Notes under the pieces: generated by a model
What the model saw: the letters and a program-made list of their open reading frames with translations, nothing else
Databases searched by the model: none
Told to the model about the DNA's origin: nothing
Made by a program: the position numbers and the translations under genes
Shown here: one piece after another, positions 8,849 through 16,231 of the stretch
Numbering within the stretch: the stretch's first letter is position 1
Layout: every line of letters begins with the position of its first letter
DNA from: CAVVDT01 sp963747005
GTDB lineage: Bacteria > Pseudomonadota > Alphaproteobacteria > Rhizobiales > Aestuariivirgaceae
DNA: 64,000 nucleotides
Reading direction: 5' to 3'
Assembly: GCA_963747005.1 (NCBI GenBank)
Contig: CAVVDT010000008.1
Coordinates: forward strand, 372,001 to 436,000

Positions 8849-9655
8849 ATGCCCGCAACCGCCACTGCCGCCGCCCCGCGCGATGCCATGACCCTCATCG
8901 AGCACCTGCCCTACGAGACCGATTCCGGCATTGCCCCGCGCGGCCGGGTGGGGCTCATCGTGCTGGCCTCCGACTATACCATCGAGCATGAATGGCGGCG
9001 GATATTCGCCGCCGTGCCGGGCCTGGCGCTCTATCAGAGCCGCATCCTGAACGATCCGAAAATCACCCCCGAGACGCTGCGCGCCATGGAGCCGCGCATT
9101 ACCTCAGCAACCGATGTCATCCTTCCCGGCGCCAGCCTCGATGTGGTGGCTTATGGCTGCACCTCGGCCTCCATGGCCATCGGCGAGGAAAAGGTTTTCG
9201 ACAAGATCCGCGCTGCCCGCCCCGGCGTCAGATGCACCACCCCGATTACCGCCGCCTTCGCCGCCTTCAGGGCTTTCAAGGCTCAGCGCATCGGCGTCCT
9301 CACGCCCTACCGGGCCGACGTCAACCAGATCGTCGCCGACTACATCCGCGCCCGCGGTTTCACCGTGCCGGTGTTCGGCTCCTTCAACCAGGAAGACGAC
9401 GGCATTGTCTCGGCCATCACGCCTTCATCCATCAAGGCCGCTGTCCGGCGCATCGTCGAGACCGCCGCTGTCGATGCCGTCTTTGTCTCCTGCACCTCGG
9501 TCAGGCTGGCCGATGCCGCCGCCGCGATCGAGGCCGAGATCGGCCTGCCCGTCACCTCCTCCAACCACGCCATGGCCTGGCATGCCCTGCGCCTGGCCGG
9601 CGTCGATGATGACCTCGCCCGCTTCGGCCGGTTGTTTTCGCTGGCCGCCGCATGA
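8849..9655 (+). CDS. Asp/Glu racemase superfamily protein (maleate isomerase/arylmalonate decarboxylase type)
   Basis: The 268-residue protein has the two cysteine motifs of this cofactor-independent superfamily: VVAYGCTSASMAIGEE in the first half and FVSCTSVRLADA in the second, the likely catalytic pair. GRVGLIVLASDYTIEHEWRRI at the N-terminus and LPVTSSNHAMAWHALRLAG at the C-terminus match the maleate isomerase / EutA-like branch. Substrate is not predictable. It overlaps the MBL-fold gene by four bases, so the two are translationally coupled and probably act on one small-molecule pathway. Confidence 0.82.
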   Translation: MPATATAAAPRDAMTLIEHLPYETDSGIAPRGRVGLIVLASDYTIEHEWRRIFAAVPGLALYQSRILNDPKITPETLRAMEPRITSATDVILPGASLDVVAYGCTSASMAIGEEKVFDKIRAARPGVRCTTPITAAFAAFRAFKAQRIGVLTPYRADVNQIVADYIRARGFTVPVFGSFNQEDDGIVSAITPSSIKAAVRRIVETAAVDAVFVSCTSVRLADAAAAIEAEIGLPVTSSNHAMAWHALRLAGVDDDLARFGRLFSLAAA

Positions 9656-10422
9656 AAAAGCCTGTCGCCACGGACTGGTTTGAAGTCCGCCAACTTGCCG
9701 ACGGCATCAGCCATATTCGGGAGCGCCATGTCGGCGACTGGCTGCGCTGCAACATCTGGCACGTCAGGGGCCGCGACCGCGACATCCTGATCGATTCCGG
9801 CATGGGTCTTCACCCCTTGAAGGCCGACATCGCGGCGCTGGCCGAGCGGCCGGTGACGGCCATATCGAGCCATGCCCATTTCGACCACATCGGCGGGGCG
9901 CACGAGTTCGACGAGCGGCTGGGCCATCATGCGGAAGCCCATATCCACGCCGATCCGAGCTGGACCAACACCGCCGCCAATCGTCACTGGATCCGCGCCG
10001 AAACCATCTCCGCCCTGCCGCATGAGGGCTATGACATCGACACCTTCGAGATCGCGCCCGCCCCGTTGACCGGTTATCTCGATGAGGGCGACGTGGTCGA
10101 TCTCGGCGACCGGGTGTTCAACGTCTTCCACCTGCCCGGCCATTCGCCCGGCTCCATCGCGCTCTATGAGGAAAAGACCGGCATCATGCTGTCGGGCGAT
10201 GTGGTCTATGACGGCGACCTGTTCGACACCATCTACCACTCCGATCAGGAGGTTTACCGCCAGTCCCTGAAACGACTGCGCGAGATGCCCGTCAGCGTTG
10301 TCCATGCCGGCCACGGCGGCTCCTTCGATCGCGATCGCCTTAAACTCATCATCGATGAATATTTCGCCGGCGGGCGGCGCATCGGCGACCTGGAGGAATG
10401 GCTGGCCAAGGCGATGGCGTAG
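9652..10422 (+). CDS. MBL-fold metallo-hydrolase
   Basis: This 256-residue protein has SSHAHFDHIGGAHEF (HxHxDH metal site), FHLPGHSPGSIAL, MLSGDVVYDGDL and VHAGHGGSFDRDR, a complete set of metallo-beta-lactamase-fold ligands. It resembles the broad glyoxalase II-like hydrolases, although gloB is already present at 5187. Coupling by an ATGA overlap to the racemase-family gene upstream suggests hydrolysis of a thioester or lactone made in the same pathway. That is inference from context only. Confidence 0.85.
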   Translation: MKKPVATDWFEVRQLADGISHIRERHVGDWLRCNIWHVRGRDRDILIDSGMGLHPLKADIAALAERPVTAISSHAHFDHIGGAHEFDERLGHHAEAHIHADPSWTNTAANRHWIRAETISALPHEGYDIDTFEIAPAPLTGYLDEGDVVDLGDRVFNVFHLPGHSPGSIALYEEKTGIMLSGDVVYDGDLFDTIYHSDQEVYRQSLKRLREMPVSVVHAGHGGSFDRDRLKLIIDEYFAGGRRIGDLEEWLAKAMA

Positions 10423-10460
10423 GGTTCCATACCGGCTATCATCTTCAGTCTGACAAGCGG

Positions 10461-10515
10461 GCCATGCCCGGCGTTTGCCGCCCCCGGGTCGCCGGGTCAG
10501 GCCCGACGATGACAT
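10461..10515 (-). repeat. GC-rich palindromic intergenic element
   Basis: Read on the minus strand the element begins GTCATCGTCGGGCC and continues through TGACCCGGCGACCCGGG to GCCGGGCATGGC. The CGGGCCTGACCCG type of core is typical of the family of GTCAT-starting repeats scattered between genes in Hyphomicrobiales (from memory). It lies just after the stop of the MBL-fold gene. Confidence 0.55.
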
Positions 10516-10549
10516 GAGTGGGGGCGTAGTCCCCGCCGCGTCCCCCGCT

Positions 10550-10646
10550 GTCATGCCGGCACTTGATGCCGGCATCCATACCGCTGGCGTGGCGACTTGC
10601 AGTGAGGTTGGCGGAATGGACACCGGGATCAAGTCCCGGTGTGACG
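10550..10646 (+). repeat. 97-bp double-hairpin repeat, copy 1
   Basis: The element begins GTCATGCCGGC and ends CCCGGTGTGACG. It holds two stems: TGCCGGC-acttgat-GCCGGCA and ACACCGGGA-tcaag-TCCCGGTGT. The termini GTCA and TGAC are inverted. It matches copy 2 (11114-11210) with about six differences over 97 bases and in the same orientation. Confidence 0.85.
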
Positions 10647-10715
10647 ACATTGGGTAGGGCAAACCTTGCTGGCTCCGGCGGCGCTTTGGCCATGGCGGAG
10701 TGAGACGGGAAGAGC

Positions 10716-10773
10716 GGAGCGCCTTTCAAGGTGCAACGCTGTTTAAAACAATGGGCACCTCGAAAGGCGCTCC
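10716..10773. repeat. 19-bp inverted repeat with 20-base loop
   Basis: The arms GGAGCGCCTTTCAAGGTGC (10716-10734) and GCACCTCGAAAGGCGCTCC (10755-10773) are complementary except for one position. A loop of 20 bases contains GTTTAAAAC. A run of six T follows about ten bases after the right arm, so on the plus strand it could act as an imperfect terminator. It is not part of the 97-bp repeats that flank it. Confidence 0.6.
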
Positions 10774-11113
10774 GCACCCGGTCTTTTTTCAGGTTCTGCC
10801 GTCGCTCTCACCAGAACCGGTCTTATGAAGACACATGCCGTCTGAAGAAGACGACACCTCCGGCCGGCCCGGCTTGCCATGTGGCGCGCTGGACGTTTCC
10901 ACCCAGGGTCGACGCGCAGCCCGCCCGGACCTTTCACGGCTACTCGTCAAGGCCGCTAGTTGGCTCGGGAACCGTTTTACCCCCATGCACCGACGGTTTG
11001 TGCACACTTCCTCGGTCAGGGGCAAGCGATCAGAACAATACAGGAAAATTTGTCTGATGTCAAGACATTTTTCTGACCCGGCATTGATTTCTCCCGCATT
11101 GCCCACCTGCTGC

Positions 11114-11210
11114 GTCATGCCGGCACTTGATGCCGGCATCCATTCCGCAGGCGCTGCGACTTGCCGTGAGGTTGGCGGAATGGACAGCGGGATCAAGTCC
11201 CGGTGTGACG
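11114..11210 (+). repeat. 97-bp double-hairpin repeat, copy 2
   Basis: Same element and orientation as 10550-10646, beginning GTCATGCCGGC and ending CGGTGTGACG. The one difference in the second left arm (AGCGGGA for ACCGGGA) weakens that stem slightly. The near-identity of two copies 560 bases apart points to recent duplication or gene conversion. Confidence 0.85.
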
Positions 11211-11243
11211 GAGATGGAGGTTGGAGGACGGCCTCCACCTCAT

Positions 11244-11328
11244 CGTCATGCGCGGGCGCGACCCGCGCATCTTTTTGGCGTCCGGAAATGGGCGAAAGGA
11301 ATGGCCGGGCCTCCGCCCGGCCATGACG
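11244..11328. repeat. CGTCAT...ATGACG palindromic element
   Basis: The element opens CGTCATGCGCGGGCGCGACC and closes GGCCGGGC-ctcc-GCCCGGCCATGACG. It contains two internal stems (GCGCGGG / CCCGCGC and ATGGCCGGGC / GCCCGGCCAT) and inverted ends. It lies just before the end of the ureohydrolase gene and may also act as a terminator for either flanking transcript. Confidence 0.65.
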
Positions 11329-11355
11329 GTTGAGGGGTGTGGACACCTGCCGCTT

Positions 11356-12327
11356 TCAGCGGCCCGCCGCGATCTTCCTGGCCATCACGCACAGGAGTTC
11401 CCACATCAGGTTGACGCCGTTGAGTGCCGTCAGGCCTGAAGGGTCGAACGGTGGCGACACCTCCACCACGTCGGCGCCGACGATATCGAGCCCGTCCAGT
11501 TGCCGCAGCATGAACATGGCCTCGCGGTTGGTGAAGCCGCCGATCTCCGGTGTTCCCGTGCCCGGTGCATAGGCGGGATCGAGCCCGTCGATGTCGAAGC
11601 TCACATAGGTGGGCCCGGAACCCACCACCTCACGGGCGATCTTCATCGTGGCGTCGACGCCGAGGCGGGCGAACTCCTCGATGTCGATGATCCTCACCCC
11701 GACGCTCGCGGCATAGTCGCGGTCGTCATAGTCGTACATGGAACCGCGGATGCCGATCTGCACCACCCGTTTCGGATCGAGCACGCCGTCCTCGATGGCA
11801 CGCCGGAAGGGGGTGCCGTGGGTCAGCTTGAAGCCGCCGAAATAGCCCTCGAAGAGATCGGTGTGGGCATCGAAATGCACCATGCCGACCGGCCTTTCCT
11901 TACCCAGCGCCCGGAGGATGGGGTAGCTCACCAGATGATCGCCGCCCGCCGAGATCGGCCGGATGCCCTGGGCCACCAGGCGCGAAAAGTAGCGCTCGAT
12001 GCGTTTGAGCGAATTCTTCACATCGGCCGGATTGACGGGGCAATCGCCCAGATCGGCCACGTTGACCAGATCATAGGGCTCGACCCGGGTCGCCGGATTG
12101 ACCTTCCTGATGAACGCCGACATGTCGCGCATCTGGCGCGGCGCGTGGCGCGGGCCGGGCCGGTTGGTGGTGCCGCCGTCGAACGGCACCCCGACGAAGC
12201 CGATATCGAGATTGCGCGCCTTTTTGAGGGGAATATGCGGCAGCCGCATGAAGGTGGCGATGCCGGCAAAGCGCGGCACCTCGAGGCCCGATAGCGGTTG
12301 GTTGAAGCGTGGCGATTGATCCGGCAT
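11356..12327 (-). CDS. speB: Agmatinase/guanidino-acid ureohydrolase family
   Basis: The enzyme is expected to hydrolyse agmatine or a related guanidino compound to an amine and urea with a binuclear Mn centre. The 323-residue protein has all metal motifs: GGDHLVSYP, HFDAHTDLFEG, and SFDIDGLDPAYAPGTGTPE. The ATG at 12327 gives the usual family length. The longer open frame would overlap the divergent macro-domain gene. Sequence alone does not separate agmatinase from guanidinobutyrase or guanidinopropionase, so the symbol is provisional. Confidence 0.85.
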   Translation of the reverse strand: MPDQSPRFNQPLSGLEVPRFAGIATFMRLPHIPLKKARNLDIGFVGVPFDGGTTNRPGPRHAPRQMRDMSAFIRKVNPATRVEPYDLVNVADLGDCPVNPADVKNSLKRIERYFSRLVAQGIRPISAGGDHLVSYPILRALGKERPVGMVHFDAHTDLFEGYFGGFKLTHGTPFRRAIEDGVLDPKRVVQIGIRGSMYDYDDRDYAASVGVRIIDIEEFARLGVDATMKIAREVVGSGPTYVSFDIDGLDPAYAPGTGTPEIGGFTNREAMFMLRQLDGLDIVGADVVEVSPPFDPSGLTALNGVNLMWELLCVMARKIAAGR

Positions 12328-12424
12328 TGTGGCGTCTCCATTGCATCGTTGCGCGATGATAGAGCACATTTGCCGGGGCGCGTCAGCCCTGAAGGCGGTA
12401 AGGACTTCCGGTGGTTTGCGTCCG

Positions 12425-12937
12425 ATGAGCACACTCGAGGTGATGACCGGCGACATCACGCGGCTGGCGGTGGATGCCATCGTCAACGCCGCCAATTCAT
12501 CGCTGCGCGGCGGCGGCGGTGTCGACGGCGCCATCCACCGTGCCGCCGGTCCGCAACTGCTGGCCGAATGCCGTACGCTCGGCGGCTGCCCGACGGGTGA
12601 GGCGCGCATCACCGCCGGCTACCGCCTCAAGGCTTCCCGCATCATCCATACCGTCGGCCCGGTGTGGCGTGGCGGCAAGGCGGGCGAGGACGAGGCGCTG
12701 GCGTCATGCTATCGTGCAAGCCTTGAACTGGCCCGCGCGCACCGACTGTCGTCCATCGCCTTTCCTGCCATCTCCACCGGCGTCTACGGCTTCCCCAAGG
12801 CGCGCGCCGCCGGGATTGCCGTCGCCACGGTCCGCGCCAGCCTGGGTGACGCGGACAATCCCGCCCGCATCGTCTTTTGCTGCTTCGACGAAGCCACCGC
12901 TCGCCTCTACCGCCAAGCCATCGAGGCCGCCCCATGA
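12425..12937 (+). CDS. Macro-domain protein, O-acetyl-ADP-ribose deacetylase type
   Basis: This 170-residue single macro domain has VDAIVNAANSSLRGGGGVDG (ADP-ribose binding with the catalytic Asn/Asp region) and AFPAISTGVYGFPKARAA (the diphosphate loop), as in YmdB. These enzymes remove ADP-ribose or acetyl-ADP-ribose modifications in the cytosol. The ATG at 12425 was preferred over earlier in-frame codons because the macro fold starts immediately after it. The stop overlaps the CoA ligase start by ATGA. Confidence 0.88.
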   Translation: MSTLEVMTGDITRLAVDAIVNAANSSLRGGGGVDGAIHRAAGPQLLAECRTLGGCPTGEARITAGYRLKASRIIHTVGPVWRGGKAGEDEALASCYRASLELARAHRLSSIAFPAISTGVYGFPKARAAGIAVATVRASLGDADNPARIVFCCFDEATARLYRQAIEAAP

Positions 12938-14478
12938 ACATCGCCAACTGGCTCACCCGTGCTGCCCGCGAATTTCCCGACCGTCCCGCCCTCGGCCTGG
13001 GCGCGGCGACGGTTGCCGATTACCGCACCCACGGCGACCGCGCCGCCCGCCTTGCCGCAGCGCTCAGGGAGAGGCTGGATCTCCGGCCCGGCGACCGCGT
13101 CGCCCTCGTCATGGCCAATGTGCCTTCCTATGTGGAGATCCTCTTCGCCGCCTGGCATGCCGGCCTCGCCGCCGTGCCGGTCAACGCCAAGCTGCACGCC
13201 GAGGAGATCGCCTTCATCCTGGAAAATTCCGGCGCCCGCGTCTGCTTCGTCACCCCCGACACCGCCGCAACCGTCAACACCGCTGCCGCCGGCCGCGCCA
13301 TCACCATCATCGAGACCGGCACGCCCGACTTCGCGGCGCTGTTTGCCGGGGATCCCGCACCGGTGGCCGAGGCGGCCCCCGATGCCCTCGCCTGGCTGTT
13401 CTATACCTCCGGCACCACCGGCCGGCCCAAGGGCGCCATGCTCACCCATCGCAACCTCATGGCCGCCACCCTCAATTATTTCGCCGACTTCGACCGCGTG
13501 ATGCCGGGCGATACGATCCTCCATGCCGCCCCCCTGAGCCACGGCTCCGGCTTGTGGATGCTGCCGCATGTGGTGGCTGCCGCCTGCAATGTGTGCCCGG
13601 AAGGCAAGGGCTTCGATGCGGCTGAAATCTTCGCCCTCATCCCCCGCCTGCCGCGCCTCTCTATGTTTGCAGCCCCCACCATGGTGCGCCGCCTCACCAT
13701 CTATCCCGGCGATCAGGACCTCGCCAACCTGAAGCTCATCACCTATGGCGGCGCTCCCATGTACGTGGCCGATTGCGTGGCGGCGCTGGATCGCTTCGGC
13801 CCGCGTCTTTCCCAGTTGTATGGCCAGGGCGAGTGCCCCATGACCATCACCCATCTGTCGCGCGAGACGATCGCCGAGCGCGAGCATCCGCAATGGCTCG
13901 ACCGGCTTGCCACCGCAGGCGTCGCCGACAGTTGCATGGAGGTGGCCATCGCCGATGAAGCCGGCCGTCTGCTGCCAACCGGTGAGGCCGGCGAGATCGT
14001 CTGTCGCGGCGATCCGGTCATGGCCGGCTATTGGCGCGCCCCCGAGGCGACAGCCGCCACCCTGAAGGACGGCTGGCTCCATACCGGCGATGTCGGCCAT
14101 CTCGACGAAGCGGGCTACCTCACCCTCACCGATCGTTCCAAGGACCTCATCATCTCCGGCGGCTCCAACGTCTATCCGCGCGAGATCGAGGAGGTGCTGC
14201 TCTCAGCCGAAGGGGTGGCGGAGGTCTCGGTCATCGGCCGTCCCGACCCCGACTGGGGCGAGGCGGTGGTGGCCTGGGTGGTGGCGAGCCCCGGCTCGAC
14301 ACTCGATCGCGCCCGCCTCGATGCCCAGTGCCTCAGCCACATCGCCCGCTTCAAGCGCCCCAAGCTCTATCGCTTCGTCCCCGAACTGCCCAAGAACAAC
14401 TACGGCAAGGTGCTCAAGACCGAGCTCAGGCAGCGCGAAAGGTCGCTTGCCGACCGCGACGAGGAAATCGGCAGGTGA
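12934..14478 (+). CDS. AMP-dependent acyl-CoA synthetase/ligase
   Basis: The 514-residue ANL-superfamily enzyme activates a carboxylic acid to its CoA thioester through an acyl-adenylate. Visible motifs are the P-loop-like YTSGTTGRPKGAMLTHRN, the YGQGECP region, GWLHTGDVGHLDEAGYL (the TGD motif) and the C-terminal PKNNYGKVLKTEL with the catalytic lysine. The substrate, fatty or aromatic, is not determinable. Coupled to the macro-domain gene by four bases. The 211-base gap to opgG downstream shows nothing strong. Confidence 0.9.
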   Translation: MNIANWLTRAAREFPDRPALGLGAATVADYRTHGDRAARLAAALRERLDLRPGDRVALVMANVPSYVEILFAAWHAGLAAVPVNAKLHAEEIAFILENSGARVCFVTPDTAATVNTAAAGRAITIIETGTPDFAALFAGDPAPVAEAAPDALAWLFYTSGTTGRPKGAMLTHRNLMAATLNYFADFDRVMPGDTILHAAPLSHGSGLWMLPHVVAAACNVCPEGKGFDAAEIFALIPRLPRLSMFAAPTMVRRLTIYPGDQDLANLKLITYGGAPMYVADCVAALDRFGPRLSQLYGQGECPMTITHLSRETIAEREHPQWLDRLATAGVADSCMEVAIADEAGRLLPTGEAGEIVCRGDPVMAGYWRAPEATAATLKDGWLHTGDVGHLDEAGYLTLTDRSKDLIISGGSNVYPREIEEVLLSAEGVAEVSVIGRPDPDWGEAVVAWVVASPGSTLDRARLDAQCLSHIARFKRPKLYRFVPELPKNNYGKVLKTELRQRERSLADRDEEIGR

Positions 14479-14689
14479 GGCTCGATATGGGCCTTGGAGC
14501 GGCGAGCGTCCCGCGCTATATGAATACGGGGAGTGAGGTTGTCATATTTCGCGCGTGGGTCTGCCTTCCGCAGCGTAAAAAGGTTGAGGTTCCGGGACGG
14601 CTGTCCCAAGTTTGGTCATCTTGCTAGGCTAGGCCGGCTTATCGAGAGGTGGAACAGAACGGCCGGAGCCTACCGGCACTTGCGGAACC

Positions 14690-16231
14690 ATGTACCCAGC
14701 GCGTCGGCATTTTCTGCGCGCCCTTGCGGGCGCCTCATTCTCTGCGTTGCCCTCCATGGGTCACCTCGGTGCCGTGCTGGCCGCATCGCCTGACCTGTTT
14801 GCCGCCCCCTCGCCGTACTCCGAGAACTTCGTCGTCGAGCGGGCCCGCGCGCTCGCCCGGCAGCCTTACAAGGACCCGCCTATCGTCTTTCCGCCCGAAC
14901 TGGCCAATCTGACCTATGACCAGTATCGCGATATCCGCTTCAACCCCGAACACGCCTTCTGGAGCGACGGGAACTGTCCCTTCCGCTTCGACGTTCTCCA
15001 TTCAGGTTTCTATTACAAGCAACCTGTGGATATCTACGTGGTCGAGGCGAACCAGCAACGCAAGATCAACTACCGCCCCGAATTGTTCACGTTCGGTCCG
15101 TCGCTGACGCCACCGGCCGAAGACGCCGACCTGCACTTTTCCGGTTTACGGCTGCGTCATCCCATCAACAATCCCGGCGTATGGGACGAGTTCTGTGTAT
15201 ACCAGGGCGCCAGCTATTTTCGTGCCGTGGCCAAGGGCCAGCTTTATGGCTTGTCGGCGCGCGGGCTGGCCATCGACACCGCCCAGCCCAGTGGCGAGGA
15301 GTTTCCGCGCTTCCGCTCCTTCTGGGTAACCCGCCCGGCGGCCGACGCCAGCGCCGTGGTGGTCGAGGCCCTGCTCGATTCAAAGCGCATCGCCGGCGCC
15401 TACCGCTTCACCATCCGTCCCGGCGACGTCACCCGCATCGATGTCGAGATGACCCTGTTTCCGCGCGTCGATCTCGATCATGTGGGCATCGCGCCGCTCA
15501 CTTCCATGTTCCTCTTCGATGCCACCGATCACTATCGTTTCGACGACTTCCGTCCCGCCGTGCATGACAGCGATGGCCTGCTGATGTTCACCGGGCGCGG
15601 CGAATGGCTGTGGCGGCCGCTGGCCAATCCGCGTGAGTTGCAGGTGAGTGCCTTTGTCGATCAGGCCCCGCTCGGCTTCGGCTTGATGCAGCGCCAGCGC
15701 GCCTTTGCCGGCTATAACGACCTGGAAGCCAATTACCAGCGCCGTCCCTCGGTATGGGTGGAGCCGGTGGGTGACTGGGGTGCGGGCAATGTCGAACTCG
15801 TCGAGATCCCTTCAAATCGCGAGATCAACGACAATATCGTGGCCTACTGGCATCCGGCCCGCGTACTGACGGCCAACACCGCCTATTCCATGACCTACCG
15901 CCTGCATTGGTGCAATGACTGGCCGCTGCCCGGCGTCGCCGCACCGGCCGACGTCGTGGCCTCCGCCTCCGGCCTCAACTTCAAGCAGGACAAGCGTCTC
16001 TTCGTCATCGATTTCACCGGCGGTGATCTGACCGGCACCGTCACCGGGCAGGTCATCGCCAGCACCGGCGAGGTGTCAAATATCGTCGCCGTGCCCAATC
16101 CCGCCACCAAGGGAATCCGCCTCAGCTTCGAACTCGATCCCAAGAGCGCCACCCTCGTCGAGTTGCGCGCCGTGTTGCAGCGCGACGACAAGCCCATCTC
16201 CGAGACATGGCTGTATCGATGGACAGCCTGA
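14690..16231 (+). CDS. opgG: Periplasmic glucan biosynthesis protein (OpgG/OpgD family)
   Basis: This 513-residue periplasmic protein is needed for osmoregulated periplasmic glucan synthesis, probably for branching or release of the chain made by OpgH. Family segments include YDQYRDIRFNPEHAFW near residue 80 and FWVTRPAADA. The N-terminus, ARRHFLRALAGASFSALPS, has a twin-arginine-like RRHFLRAL, as OpgD proteins do, so Tat export is possible. The stop lies 25 bases inside opgH, indicating a coupled opgGH operon. Confidence 0.9.
   Translation: MYPARRHFLRALAGASFSALPSMGHLGAVLAASPDLFAAPSPYSENFVVERARALARQPYKDPPIVFPPELANLTYDQYRDIRFNPEHAFWSDGNCPFRFDVLHSGFYYKQPVDIYVVEANQQRKINYRPELFTFGPSLTPPAEDADLHFSGLRLRHPINNPGVWDEFCVYQGASYFRAVAKGQLYGLSARGLAIDTAQPSGEEFPRFRSFWVTRPAADASAVVVEALLDSKRIAGAYRFTIRPGDVTRIDVEMTLFPRVDLDHVGIAPLTSMFLFDATDHYRFDDFRPAVHDSDGLLMFTGRGEWLWRPLANPRELQVSAFVDQAPLGFGLMQRQRAFAGYNDLEANYQRRPSVWVEPVGDWGAGNVELVEIPSNREINDNIVAYWHPARVLTANTAYSMTYRLHWCNDWPLPGVAAPADVVASASGLNFKQDKRLFVIDFTGGDLTGTVTGQVIASTGEVSNIVAVPNPATKGIRLSFELDPKSATLVELRAVLQRDDKPISETWLYRWTA

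Larger units (their letters stand above)
10423..11355. other. 933-bp gene-free stretch packed with palindromic repeats
   Basis: No open frame here has a credible protein, and several overlapping frames on both strands merely read through repeats. The stretch contains at least four palindromic elements (listed separately), including two 97-bp direct repeats, plus a long inverted repeat. The central part, about 10790-11110, has no repeat I can match. It includes a T-run at about 10783-10788 just after the inverted repeat, and I cannot exclude a small RNA there. Confidence 0.7.

Noticed and set aside
10789..11346. Several overlapping small ORFs around the repeats
   Set aside because: They read through palindromic elements in many frames and give low-complexity proteins without domains.
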